Source: Diogma glabrata (Eukaryota > Arthropoda > Insecta > Diptera > Cylindrotomidae). From it: a DNA stretch of 64,000 nucleotides. Of this stretch, positions 44,599 to 57,234 are shown in pieces. Positions within the stretch are counted from its first letter, which is position 1; each line of letters starts with the position of its first letter. A model generated the notes under the pieces. The model was not told where the DNA came from. It worked only from the letters and a program-made list of their open reading frames with translations, and searched no databases. Both the position numbers and the translations under genes were made by a program. Location of the stretch: positions 386,678,865 through 386,742,864 of the forward strand of contig OY856186.1 in NCBI GenBank assembly GCA_963693315.1. Reading direction: 5' to 3'.

Positions 44599-46902
44599 GA
44601 TACGGTATAATTAAAAGAGTAATTTTTTAATGAAAAAATTAATTAAATGGTTTAATTATATGATAAAAATGTCCATCGACTGTTATTATATCATCTTAGA
44701 TGAATAACTCATTTTTGACAAAAAAGCAAGATACGGCCTTTGTGCTTAGCACGGCAGTATAGTTGTGTTTAGTAAAATGGGAGGCCGACAGTTATAAACG
44801 AAACAAAAAAAAAATAACCTTAATACATCAACATTTTTATAAATATGATTTAAAATTACATCTAAAACAGTAAGAAACCTTTAAATTTGTATAAGAGCAA
44901 TTTCAGACAAGTTCAGCAAATTTTTGGGAAATTTTGACTTGACCCTTTTAATTTTGATTATTTTTTGAGCTCATCGCTCGTCAAAATGCACTCACATCAC
45001 AAAATCACAAAAATTGAGGGGCACCCTGTGAAGACCCTTGGTCGAAAAAAAAAATTCTAAGAGAACTTGTATTTTTTATTTATGAAAGACTATCTATAAA
45101 CAAAAACTAATCAAAATTAAAAATGGTCAAGTCAAAACGTTGTTGAATCTTCGTGAAATTGCTCAAATTATATAAAAAATAAAATTTTTTATCAAAGCAA
45201 ATTTTCAATTCATAATCCAATCAAAATCGGTCTTGTTCGACATATTTTTATTAATTCATAATATCATGTTATGTTACTTTTGCTGCCGCCGTAAAAATAT
45301 GAAAAAAATGGCGTCACGTTTTCTGCCACCGTAAAAATATGAAAGTTATTTTACTACCGCCGTAAAAAAAGAAAAAAACCCAACTATTTCTATTGGTCCA
45401 CGAAGCTTTTTAGAAAACCTCTAAATTTGCTCGAAATGCTTATTTCCACTAATTACAACTTTTGAGAAAAACGACATTTAATATGAACCAACCTGATATT
45501 TTCCAACTTCAAAGTCCAGAAAACTTCTTAGGAACATTTCCATTTAGCATAAATGCTTCTTTTTAAAAGTTATTCATTTGTTTTGGAAAAAACGACATTT
45601 AGTCTGCACTAAGCAAACATTATCCAGCTCAGTGAACGTAGTCATCAGTGACGAAGGAGTGGATTCAATCAAAAACCACTCACAATACTTTTCCGTTCAG
45701 AGCAAATACTTCTGTTCATTAATTACAACTTTTATAAAAAAAAAAACATTTAATCTGCAACTAACAGATATTTCCCAACTGTTCCTATTATTTAGAAGTG
45801 GTGAGACCCGGCTTCACACAAAATAAAAATTCAACAAGCATTGCCCTAATGACTACAATATTTGTTAAAAAACAACATTTTGTTAAAAAACGACACCTGC
45901 AACAACTTGATATTTTCCAATATTGGGAGTAGCTGAAGTGGCAATTGGCAGTAGCTGAAGCTGGATAAAAGCATATTGCTTTTATATAATCGTTAGGTCC
46001 TAAAACGAGAAATGCCAAAAAACCATCGAGAATGTAATACTTAGGTCAGACCGAAGTAAAAATCAAAATCTTTTCGAAATTGTATCTGAATTTCTTCAAA
46101 ATATTTTTTTTGTAGCACAAAAGCTTTCCAATTTTGTAATAAAATAAAATTTTGTCATTCTTCTAAATAGTATTTTGTGCACGCGAAAAAAGCACACTCA
46201 CACCCTCACACATCAAAACATGCACACAAAATATTTTTTGTACGAGTAAACCGTAAAATGCACTTTTACGATTCAAAAATTGTGCGTAAAGTAGGTCTTT
46301 TTTTCCTATTGAAATAACAATGCCTAAAATTGAATGCCTCAAATTTAGAAGAAAAAAAACTTGAATTTAACGATTTTTTCAAAATATATCTTACAAAACA
46401 CAATAATATACTTATCTATACGATAGATCAAATACAACTGAAAAACGAAATGTTTTAAATAAATTAATAAAGAAATTTAAAAAAAATTGGTTGCTATAGA
46501 AATTTAGGAAAATAAATATGAAAAGAAAAACTGCTTGGATTAAACAATTTTCTCAAAAAATATTTTACTATTTTGTGTATCTAATTATATGTATGTATTT
46601 TAATTTGTGAAATAATACAGAATCTCATTCGTACAAAAAATCTTGTAAATAATTCGGGCATACAGTATCTTTTTGCTTTCGAGTATTTGTTGCCGTCGGC
46701 TAACGCCTCGAGCAATTTCACTCTCAAACAAAAAAGACCTACTTTACGCCCTTAATACATAAATAGCTATTTTTTGATGTACAATATTTATTGTCTGGAA
46801 ATTCCATGATTTAAACTATGCAAAAACAATAAACAAATCATTTACAATGATATAAATTCATTCGAAATAAAAATTATTTTATTCTCTTCCATTTAATTAT
46901 AT

Positions 46903-47327
46903 CAGCTTTATTTGTATGTTTTTTCGATAATAATAGTATGTATTATTGTATTGTTTTCTAACCTATAGCCTAATGAACTTAACCTATTGTCCAATGAAAA
47001 TTTTCCTATAAAAAAATTATCATTATTCAATTGGTATGATTCCAATTGGTCAAATTGTTTTGATTTCATTAAAATTATTTTCAAATTATAATCACAATTG
47101 CTTTGATAAATTTTGTTCAAAAATCAAATTTTAATTTAAATTCTCTTATTTCGTTTAGTTGAACTTGTTTGATTGTATGAGAAGGGCGTTTTTTATCATC
47201 GGGGTTTTTTTATTAAGAAATTTGATTTATCAATTAAAACAATAAAGATTTATTGTTTTAATTGAAGAAAATGTTTTTATTTTTTATAATACACAATTCT
47301 TTGTCAGAAAATAAAGTACTGTAATCG
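46903..47327. other. No gene seen
   Basis: AT-rich sequence between the repeat and the transporter gene. An inverted pair caattaaaacaataaa/tttattgttttaattg at about 47,231-47,264 is the only structure. Confidence 0.5.
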
Positions 47328-47450
47328 ATTCGTGAATAATGAATTTTATTCTCTCGCAAATTAAAATTCTCGCTCGTGCCTCGCTCGAATTTTAAACTTT
47401 TGCTTGAGAATAAACTACTTCATTATTCACTCATTGATTAAACTACTATT
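47328..47450. repeat. Palindromic MITE-like hairpin
   Basis: Arms with gtgaataatgaa, ttattctc and aaaattc are inverted around tcgctcgtgcctcgctcga. Confidence 0.7.
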
Positions 47451-47736
47451 AATACTTTTATTAGTAGTTTTTTTTAAATTTATTAATCAATTTATTTCAA
47501 ATTTATTTCTAGTTTGATCGTAGAAAAAGTTAAAATGTAAAATTAGCATAGAATTATAATATTTATTCCTACTTTATATGTATCTTTATATCTTTACATG
47601 TATGTGCTCGTTACACAATAGTATTAGAAAAAGCTTTAATTTAGGATTGGCACATATCCTTTATGTAAAAACCTCCGTCGTTAGTATTCATTAAATTAAG
47701 TTATACGATTGAAATTATTTACAATACTCACAAAAA

Positions 47737-49359
47737 ATGCCACAGAAATTGGAAAAAATATGCTCGAGGACTGAAATCATTGAAACCAATGTTCAAAGTA
47801 AAGGAAATTATTCTGTATTATTGAGCTATAAGCCCATAAGCTATACGCTTCTTTTCATTATAGGAAAAATGTATGGAGTAAGACATCTTCAAGTTTTAAT
47901 GTTTTTTGCATTGCTGGCCATAGAATACGGACAACGTACCATGTTATCTGTAGCAGTTGTTGCCATGGTAGATAACTCTTCTAATCACAGATTTCAAGTT
48001 AATATATAAATTAGATATCATACAAACCTCTTTTTCTACGTAATTATTATATTATCCATGTAGACGTTCGATTGGGATACTAAACAACAATCCTACATAC
48101 TGAGCAGTTTTTATTGGGGATACTTATTGACACAAATTCCGTCAGGTCCCCTTGCACAACGATTTGGAGTTAAATGGATGCTACTAATTTCAGGAGTATT
48201 TGTTTCTATATTAACAATATTAACACCTGTCGGTGTATCAATTGGAGGATGGAAACTTCTTTGTGGAATTCGAGTTGTTATGGGTATTATGCAAGGATGT
48301 TTATTTCCTTGTCTCGGTATATTTGCAACAAAATGGATTCCATTACCTGAACGCGGGCAGCTATTATCATTTTGTTATGCAGGAGGGCTAATCGGAGTAA
48401 TAGCATCTATGTCAATTAGTGGAGTCATAGCAGACTCAATTGGATGGTCATTCATATTCTACGTTTCAGGAGCAGCTGGCATAATTTGGTCAATATTTTG
48501 GTTTTGTTTTGGAGGTGAAACACCGAATGATATCAACTACATTTCAATTGAGGAAGCAAACTTTATCAACGATTCTTGTGGTTTAGATTTAAAAACACAC
48601 AGTGATCTTGTCATACCGTGGAAGAAAATATTAACTTCCATTCCAGTTCTGTGTTTAACTTTAGCATGTTTCTGTAATGACTTCGGATTTACATTTTTAC
48701 TGACAAATATACCAACATACATTAAAAATGTTTTGAATTATGATATAAAAAACAATGGTCTGCTATCAGCATTGCCATATGTATTTAAATTCATATTTGT
48801 AATAGGTTTTGGCATTATATCAGATATTTTGATTAATAATAATTATGTTACCGTAACGAGAAGTCGAAAAATATTTAGCTCTGTGATGTTTTGGGGAGCG
48901 ATGGTAATTCTAATAGGGATAGCTTTTGTAAATGAAGATCACAGAACTATTGCTGTGGTGTTATTAACATCTGGAGTCACAGTTTCAGGTGCTGGATATG
49001 TATCGATATATGTCAGTACTTTGTAATTAATATCATCGAAAGTTTTTATTTATTTATGTTCACCTTTAGGTAAATCACATCGATCTTACACCAAACTTCG
49101 CCGGTATTGTGATAGGATTAACAAATTGTGTGGCAACAATATCATCAATTATTTCACCGTTAGTGGCAGGAGTTGTCGTAAAGGATAAGGTATAATTGAT
49201 GTTAAATTTTGAAGTTACCTTAATTTTGAATCAAATTAATATTTACAGGAGAATTTAGGACAATGGCAAATTATGTTTTTTATTACAGCCGGAATTAATT
49301 TCTTCGCCAATTTAATGTTTCTTATTTTTGGAACTGCAATAACTCAACGGTGGAACTAA
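47737..49359 (+). CDS. SLC17-type anion/phosphate cotransporter, spliced
   Basis: Five exons are proposed: 47,737-47,797, 47,864-47,997, 48,064-49,011, 49,070-49,189 and 49,249-49,359, giving 457 residues. Introns are 66, 66, 58 and 59 bp with GT-AG ends. The first intron is in frame and could be retained (479 residues), but skipping it gives the usual lead MYGVRHLQVLMFF. Major-facilitator motifs: GYLLTQIPSGPLAQRFG (motif A loop), RVVMGIMQGCLFPCLG, WIPLPERGQ, PWKKILTSIPV, LLTNIPTYIKNVL and NFAGIVIGLTN. About 12 membrane segments are expected and the ends match family length (450-500). The family carries phosphate, organic anions or glutamate with Na+ or H+; the substrate cannot be told. It seems intact, the only such host gene here. 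Confidence 0.9.
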
Positions 49360-49582
49360 TCCGAATCAACTTCATAATTTCTATAAAGCGTTGGCCCGTC
49401 TGAATTAAATTAAATAATTTTATTTCATAACCGATTTGATTATAAGTGCCGTTCCATTGAAGATCAAACTTTCTCAAATTTGCTTTGATCTGCTCTACCT
49501 AGAACACGTTGTGTAGTTGTAAATCGTTTTATTTTTTGATTTTCTTCAGATCAGTTATAAAAATATTTTGGTATTTTTAATA

Positions 49583-49588
49583 ATAAAA
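49583..49588 (+). terminator. Candidate polyadenylation signal
   Basis: AATAAA lies 224 bp after the transporter stop codon, followed by a T-rich stretch at 49,616-49,622. It is the first canonical hexamer downstream. Confidence 0.4.
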
Positions 49589-49688
49589 TGGAATGCATGG
49601 AATGAGCAATATGATATTTTTTAAATTCCCGATATGGGAAGTTATCGTTTTTTGATGAATTTTCGAAATCGGAATTTTTATGATATCT

Positions 49689-50480
49689 TTACGTTTCAAG
49701 ACCTATACTCAAGCTGTTTGGGCTACTTTTAGCTGTATATATGTTTTTTTTGTTTGTTGTTCGTAGGAAGATGAAATATTTCAAAAACACGAGGAATCCG
49801 ACTTTCCCGACTAGTGGTCCTGTTGTATCCCTGCAGTACCACCAATTAAGGCATCTTTTCGCACGGCAGGGGTTGATTGTAGTACTCTCTCGTTTATTAT
49901 AGTGTTGTGTTTTTCTGGTTTTGCTGCGTAGTGTTGTTCGTTCCTCTTGTCTTAGTTGTTTCATCATACTTGTGATAATCTCATTCTCTATTTGCCGAAT
50001 AACACTTGCTCTGCGGTTCTGCCTTTCCCTCACAGTATAAGTTCTCACGGAAACATCCATGGCCTGAGATCATCTGCATCAAATGATGGTTGGCGTTACC
50101 GTGTTGCCTTGTTGTCCATGCTTTTACGTCAGTGATCATCACGAAGGTCCATCTTCCGTTGGTGGAAGCTTCCCTTTTTTCTTTTCATTCAATATGACTG
50201 TCCATGTTGAAGTCTTCGCGTGTTTGTCGGCCACTATCACTTTCTGTTACTATACACAGAGCCGGTACCTCTTTTGCTGCAATATCGATCGGCATCCTAC
50301 TCGCAATAACAATTACAGACACTGTGCAGAAAGCACAGCATATGCGCAACGTTATCTGGTCTATAGGCTGTTTTTGAAGGTCTAACATAAGATGGCGTTT
50401 TCACCACTGAGGCCCACATGGGTGCGCATACGCAGCTTTACGATCGGTTGTCTAGGGTCGCCAATGTTTTTATAAGCCTT
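49689..50480 (-). pseudogene. R1/I-type LINE ORF2 C-terminus
   Basis: Minus-strand frames give VSVIVIASRMPIDIAAKE, then, after a shift near 50,185, NGRWTFVMITDVKAW and NHHLMQMISGHGCF followed by ENLYCEG. This order (RNase H end, RWxxS..GRWT, then LxQxLxGHGxF) marks the ends of R1- or I-like ORF2 proteins. A conserved-looking tail, SVIRQIENEIITSMMKQL, continues to about 49,900. The catalytic RT is absent, and frames are broken in at least two places. Confidence 0.65.
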
Positions 50481-52198
50481 GCAAGAGCTGCCTCCAATCG
50501 TTTGGCGAAAAACTCGACGTCTCCATCCGTAATTCAAGGCAAAGAAAATTTATTTTTATTTTATAAAATGGCGAAAGCTGTGTAAAGGAAAAAAAAATAT
50601 TAAGAAAAGAAAGAAAAAGAAAACAAAAAAAAAATATATGCATAGTAGAATTTTTTTGCCACACGAAACTTGTTTGTTATGCCGTATGCGCATATTGTTT
50701 GCACATGCGCATGCACATGCGCATATTGTTTGCACATTCAGTGTCTCGATTAAAATATTAAAAAAAACTATTGGGGTCCCATGGAAATGGACAAACGCAT
50801 AAAATTAATAAATTACTAATGAAATTCAACCAATTATAATAGAAAACCAAAAACTAGTAAAAATATTAATGATTTTGTAAGCAATGTAACAAAATTTCGA
50901 TAATTAAAAAAAATTATAATAAAAATAGCGACGCCTATGGAAACAAATATCACAACAAACAAATGGTACGAACTAGAAGTAGAAATTTTACTAATATAAT
51001 TGTTTTGAAAACAAATTTATCCCAAAATAAATAATACATCTCTGTTTTACTTTTTGTCTCATCTTTTATCTCTTGTTGCAGATAGGTCAAGAGTTCGCTG
51101 GCAAAAAAATTCTACTATATATGTATATGTGTTAGGTTAGGTTAATTTGTAATTTTGATCATAGCTATCAACAGTGTCATCACTACAAAAGCGCTTTTGG
51201 AGGGAAGAACTCTAAGTTAATTTGTTTATGGGCTATTATTTTGAAAACGTACATCGAAAAAAAACAACTATTTTTTAAAAATCTGAAATTTTGATATATT
51301 GTTGGTATTGACGAAAGGAAAAAAGGTATTTCTGCTTTTATTTTTTGTGTACTCTGAATCGGAGTTATGTTCGGTTGAATTTTTGAGGCTTTTTCACGTA
51401 GTTTTGGTAATGGTGTCAATGTTTTGTGAATAGGTGCCACAAATTTTATCCGACTTACGTATATTTTTGTAAGTAAAGGAAAATAATTGAATAATTGAAA
51501 TAAGTAAGCTTAAAATTAATAACTTTTCTCTTTTACGCTAGGCGGCGCGTTAAACCTTGGTTTACTTTAAAGCTCATATCTCAAAAAACCCCCTTTTTTT
51601 TGTTTTTCACAAATTTTAAAGTAAACATATGCAGCTATGAAATTGAGAAATAAAAAGTGAGCAATTCAATATGGATTTTTTTTTACGATTTTTTAAAGTT
51701 TGGTATATGAAAAATTCACTTGTGTTTTTTTATTAAGTTAATAATCCTGTACTAAATGTGGATCTAATAAATTAAAAATTTCATATTTTAACACCTACAA
51801 TAAATTTGAACCATTTTCTGTGCGGTTAAATGGTTAAAAACTTATTAAAAAAATTTATGTTAAGTGGTAAAATAAAGAAATTTAAATTATTAAAAGGGTC
51901 TATAAAATGTTTATTCATTTTAAAAAATGTCTATTCAGCCCCTTTTTATTAATTAAAATCTCATTAGAGACTCATAATTTTAACATTTAAAATTTCTAAT
52001 GACGCCCACAACCGTTTTTTGGAACAAATAATGCTTACATCCAATCAAAATATATTAAATTGTACCTACCTAATATTACCTGATTCTACCTATGTCAAAA
52101 CTATTTCAAGGGTATATATATATTGATTGCATTGCCTTATAGCAAGTATATTCAAAAATATTTAGAAGACATAACGTTTAGAAAAGATAATAATAGAA
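50481..52198. other. No clear gene
   Basis: AT-rich. Near 50,685-50,740 gcatattgtttgcacat is repeated twice with gcacatgcgcat between. A minus-strand open frame at 51,183-51,440 (85 residues) has no recognisable domain. Confidence 0.45.
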
Positions 52199-52567
52199 AT
52201 GCCTTTCAAATTGTGCTGTAACTTGAACGGTCTCAAAAATCATAAGCGGACATCAAAAAATGTGAAACTGGTCACACCAGCTGTTATTCAAAAAGCTGCG
52301 ACCATAAATTTTACTTTGCGTGATGACCAGTTTATATGTGAAATATTGCGCACTTATATCTATAAAAATAAGGTAAATTTAATTATTTTATTAAAATGAA
52401 TAAAAATTCATATGCAACTAATATTTCTACAGCAGCTTTCATGTTCGGAAACTATCGATAGTGAAATTATTTCTATAAATCAGGATGTTGAAAATGTTCC
52501 AACGAACGAAAATATTCAAATACCTCCAGCATCCAGGATGAATTTAATGCATCAAGACGACTGGTAG
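52199..52567 (+). CDS. Unidentified small spliced ORF
   Basis: ATG 52,199 opens a frame of MPFKLCCNLNGLKNHKR, then TLRDDQFICEILRTYIYKNK to 52,371, where AAG/gtaaat looks like a donor. A 60-bp intron would end at tctacag (52,431). The second exon continues in frame with LSCSETIDSEIISINQD and ends HQDDW-stop at 52,565-52,567, giving about 100 residues. Short introns match those of the transporter. Downstream text (SEEISRTMPGLS in another frame near 52,665) hints that a longer, broken gene of transposon origin once continued here. The product is not recognised. Confidence 0.3.
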
Positions 52568-54131
52568 AATTCGCCATGGATCTGTTGGAAACAGTTGGCC
52601 TCAAAGCAAACAAGTGCACAGTTTGTCACAAAAGATAGTAAAAAAAATTCAAACAAACTTTTTATCAGAGGAAATTAGTAGAACAATGCCTGGCCTGTCA
52701 TCATAATAGCACGATGATCACCATTCGTACACAAGTCACACACCCTATATTGTGCTCCTCTCGAGAGTCAAGAGGAAGTATTTCATGTCAAGAGGAAGTA
52801 TTTTAGTTTATAAATGACAATTTTATTTTTTATTGGAGGGCCTTAAGACTAACAGTTCAAATAGCACTAGGAAATAAAAATTTATCGTGTTTATCCTGGT
52901 TGTTTTATTAGTCAGTCGTTGTCGATCCCGTTACTGGTTGAACTCCGTGATCCAAGTTGAGACTCTTAATAAAATTAATTAGCTCAATTGGAGTGACGTC
53001 TTGTGTTAGTCTTCTACGACCAAGTTGGTTATATCCATGCCAAGAGAGTTTAGGACAGTTGAGATGAATTGTTCCATCGTTTCCGCGTCGAGTAGCAAAA
53101 TTTACACCTGTCGGAAACAACAAGGCCTAACAAAATTGGCCTTGGTTTGGTGGTTTAAAGGAACATTTCCAGTAACGCACTACGTTAGAATTCTTCGAGA
53201 CTCTCTGTCAATACTTTGACATCCAAGTGTCTGTCTAAATTTTTTGTTTTTGTAATACAATCCGAAATATGGTACGCATGGAGTTCAACCTGTAATTCAG
53301 CAAGGATTTTAAGGTATCCGGTTAGATTGAACGGCTTAAACCCTTCTGTGAGCTACAGTCTAGAACGCGCAACACCGCTACATGTTTACATGTAGGAGCA
53401 ATGGAGAAAGCTTTAGAAGAATCTCCATTGCTGAGTTGGCGTGGTTTTGAAAGCACCTGTAGCATTAAGACACACAAGCCTTTGTATGTTTGTAAACATA
53501 TTTTGAGCAGTTATTTGTCGCGTTTTAGGCCACCAAACTAAAACTGCATATGTTAGAATTAGTTTTATAATGCTTTGGTGCAAACAAAGTATCATTTTGG
53601 GCTAAGACCCCATGTTTTCCCAAACCGATTTCTGCATGTGAAGAAAATTTTGTTTGCCTTGTCGGTGATAAATTACTGGTGGGAGTTTTTAGGTAAGTTT
53701 GCCATCCAGAATCACACCTATATATCTTACCTCTTTTGATGTTTGTATTGGAAACAGGAGAAATGAAATTAAAGTTTCATTTGTTTGTGAAAACGACAAT
53801 ACTTGTTTTTTGGGGATTGATCCATAGTAACAACCTGTTGCACCCCTTTGATATAAAATTAAGAGCTATCTGGGTTCGATCTGCTACAATGGTGTCATGT
53901 TTTCCTGTGACCATGACTGCCAAGTCGTCGGCATAGCCTATACAGTGTTGAAGTCAAAACCTTTACTTTGGTAAAGAGATCATCAGTACCATTAGTCAAA
54001 GCAGTAGAGAGCACGTCCCCTCGCGGACAGTCTCTAGAGGCAGTAACAGTCACCGAATAATCACCTAGGGTAGCCGTTATCTTCCGTCTCTGTAGCATCT
54101 TTATAATCCTGTTGTGAAGCGCTGCTTCGTT

Positions 54132-56408
54132 GTATAATCAACGAAGAGGCATAGCAGGCCGCGCACCTAGCGAGATTGGTAAAGCCCCAAACTAGCTGCC
54201 GTAAGTGGGGTCGAACATAGAAAACCTGCTGCTCCAACACAAATACCGGTATTGTGCGGGTAAAACATGATAGGAACGGACGAAATAAAGAAGCAAATGA
54301 AAGACAGACACTCTGGCGACCCCCGCATATGAAAAGAACCACGATCCCCACGTCCAACCCCACAATTCACAGCACACATTCACACGCTCTAACACCTCAT
54401 CCACTCACATACACACACATATACACAGACACACACACACACACAACTGCCGATTAATCATATAAATGCAAAACTTTTCATCAACAGCCCGATTGTTCCC
54501 ATCAATAATGCCATTTACGTTACCAATGGGAGATTATAAACAACTAATTGATTTGATGATGTGTAACCCACAAATATGAAGTAGTTTATGTAAATAGAGG
54601 TGAGAATAGAAGCTAAAATTTTATTTGTAGAGTTTGCTTCGCACAGTTTAGCCCAAAACGGTTGGTCCAGCAATGTTCCTGCTAACGATGGGACCCATAT
54701 CATTAAAGCTATGTCGAGTTTTTCTTTGCGTCAATGTAATTATGTAATTTTTGTCCTTCATATTTTCCACCAATAAATCATTACAAATAAATTACTAATT
54801 CACATAATATTATGCACTAATTAAAATTTAGATAAAAAAACATATAAATATTATGTGTCCAGTCCTACAAGGCTAATTTGCCACCTGCAGATTTATTTAC
54901 GGAAAGAAGCAATAATCAAGGCTTTAATTATAGGATCGTTCACCCACACATACACATCCCGTACATACACGTACACGTACATGCCCTCACGCACCCATTC
55001 ATACATACATACACACCCTCATATACATATATTTAAAATGACTCACCCCATAGCTTGTCCAGATCCGGTCCACTCCGGTAGTTCAATTTAGACGATCATC
55101 CTCATCCAGTTCATATATTGGTAGGTTCAGCAATCAGGATCACGACGACGTTGTAAAAATTGTCACAATTCAACTCGTTGATGATGGCAGAGATGTTCTT
55201 CCTTTTCTTTATTGCCGGAAATGTATCGAAATACCCAGCAGGTATGCTGATGACAACGTATAACCACACCAAAAAAAATGGCTACCCCGGAAACGTATCA
55301 AGACAGTCCGCACACGGGAGGTAACCGTAGCATGCGGTAAGGTATCTGATGTAAATTATAATTTACCTTCCCTGCCCATTCACTGGGTCACCTCACCCTG
55401 ATGCAAGTGTTCACACAGAAATTTCACAAAGATTCGGGTGTAGATATAAGTATTATTGCATTATCACACCTATTTGTAACATTATTTCAACAAGCAATTT
55501 ATATAATTTATTTCAGATTTTTATTAGGTAACAGTTTTTTGTTAAACTTTTGTTTTATTCTTCACATGTATTTGCAATTTATAATATCACAGGGTTTAAA
55601 TAATTTTTTTGTTAAGATTACAACTATCATTTATCACAGTTAAAAAAAAACAGCCATTATCACAGCTTTTCAACATCATTTTTACAAAAGAATACAATTA
55701 ATATTTACCATTATATTATAATTTAATCTATGGTTTCGTTTCTTTGGTTTTTTTAACATTATTTAGTAAAATATTACACCAAAAAAAATTCCACGTATGG
55801 ACGTCAACCAAAGCAAAAAACCCAAAAAAACAGCTGTCAACTTGTTAGACATAAAGTCGAAAAAAATTTGCCCTCTGGAACCATCTAACGCGTTCTATTT
55901 ATACTATACTAACGACCGTTCACCAACAATAACAAAACGATAAGTTTGTTTCTTGGGTATTTTCTTTCGTTAATTTTTTGTACCCACTAAAGAATTTGTA
56001 CAACTAACTTGTATCAAAGTTGGAAATGATTTAAAAAAAAAAATTGATCACGAAATTGTATTTAAAGAAAAGAAGCAAAACAAGTTCAAAAGTTCATGAC
56101 AATACAGTAAACGAGAAGTAACTTATTGATTGATTCTTCCTATCTTTTAGGAAATAGAGCGATTTCAAATTAGGGAGATTGCACAATTGTTTTATGACAA
56201 ATTTAAACAGAAATTATTGCGATAGACGATTACGAATAAGAAATTAAATTTAAAAAAAACGAAAATAACTACAGAAATTGTTGTCAATGTAAATTTAATG
56301 CGTGTGGGAAAGCAGGGCGAGTCCAAATTACGAAGATTGAATAATAGCCTTATAACAATTACGAAAATTGAATAATAGTCTTATAACAATAACGAAGATT
56401 GAATAATA
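54132..56408. mobile_element. 2.3 kb insertion with 8-bp target duplication
   Basis: gcttcgtt at 54,124-54,131 and 56,409-56,416 flanks the insert; skipping it rejoins the LINE frame as CNEAALHNRIIKML. The left half (54,140-55,400) is unusually GC-rich for this window and holds two CA/TACA-rich tracts (54,365-54,450 and 54,945-55,025). The right half is AT-rich. The ends are not clear inverted repeats. The right end has three direct repeats. No coding domain is recognised, so its class is open. Confidence 0.7.
56328..56408. repeat. Three terminal direct repeats of ~35 bp
   Basis: acga(a)gattgaataatag followed by (c/t)cttataacaa is present three times, the last one cut by the insertion boundary. 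Confidence 0.85.
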
Positions 56409-57234
56409 GCTTCGTTACAATCCACGCAATGATGTGTGTTTATATTTTTCTTTGTGGCCATTTCAATGATAGCATTGAAGTGGATATTGTCGAAGGCTCT
56501 TTGTTTGTCCATAAATGTACATACAAGCGCCTCCTTGTAGGTTAGGGTACTCTCGATTTCTTTCAGCATTTTGTGCAACGTCGATTCAGTACAATTCCCT
56601 ATCTGATAGCCGTACTGGCAGAGTTGAGAGGGTTTTGTTTGAATAGGATGTGATAGTCCAGCATCTTTGTAATTGTTTTTAATAGAAAAGTTGTAAGACT
56701 GTATGATTGTCTGTATGATTTGGCTTCATTTGATTTCATATCTGAGGAATGTAAGCAAGATAAAAGCTTGCTTTGAACAAACGTACGAGATATGGAAGGA
56801 TGAAGGTCAAACCTTTTTCAGGAATGCCGGAAAAATGATTGGATCACCTCCGGAGATTTATACTGACTGAAGGATTCTATAGCCGATCTCGCTTTGTTGA
56901 GGGTGAAAATTGTGTTGGCTAAAAGATCTGCAGTACTTTTAATTGCAGGATCTAGAAGTGCTGCATCTTCGTTGGAATGGTCTTCTGTACTCTATTCTAT
57001 AGAGTTCGGGAAGTGGGTTTGAAGTAATGTATATAGGATCTCAATGCAGCTAGTGATTTCCGTACCATTTGGTTTGTAGATTGAGCCTAGAGATTTTGTG
57101 TCATCAGAATATCTACCGTATTGCAAAGCTCTTTCCAGCTATTCGTTTTAACTGTAAATATTGGTTGAGCTACTCTATCCAATTATTTGTTATTTTTGCT
57201 CTGTTAAACAGCTTACGAACTTTATTTCTTTTCC

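Larger units (their letters stand above)
40044..46902. repeat. Dispersed repeat, copy B
   Basis: Pieces 40,044-40,867 and 44,612-46,902 match copy A. This copy lacks the LINE, the 7.4 kb insertion and the hAT found in copy A, and instead carries a 147-bp MITE and a Penelope element. It includes 44,612-45,024, absent from copy A. There a stretch near 44,727-44,765 is an inverted copy of ccgtgctaagcacaaagg at about 40,489, so the family has internal inverted repeats. Confidence 0.85.
52908..57234 (-). pseudogene. R1/I-like LINE ORF2, decayed and split
   Basis: Minus-strand blocks in order: THFPNSIE near 57,010, ARSAIESFSQYKSP (56,860), YRQSYSLTTFLLKT (56,700), LCQYGYQIGNCTESTLHKM (56,580), FMDKQRAFDNIHFNAIIEMA (56,480), then past an insertion LHNRIIKMLQRRKITATLG, CPRGDVLS, the catalytic GYADDLAVMV (53,924-53,935), KLILTYAVLVWWPKT (53,540) and the C-terminal cluster HLNCPKLSWHGYNQLG (53,050). 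This is the RT core and zinc-knuckle end of an R1/I-type element. RNase H is mostly lost. Stops and shifts are frequent. The right end is cut by the assembly gap. It is a distinct element from the C-terminus at 49,689. Confidence 0.75.

Noticed and set aside
51183..51440. 85-residue minus-strand open frame
   Set aside because: No recognisable motif and no support from neighbours; kept only as unassigned sequence.
54254..54457. Open frame rich in T and H
   Set aside because: It reads the CA-repeat tract and has no domain.
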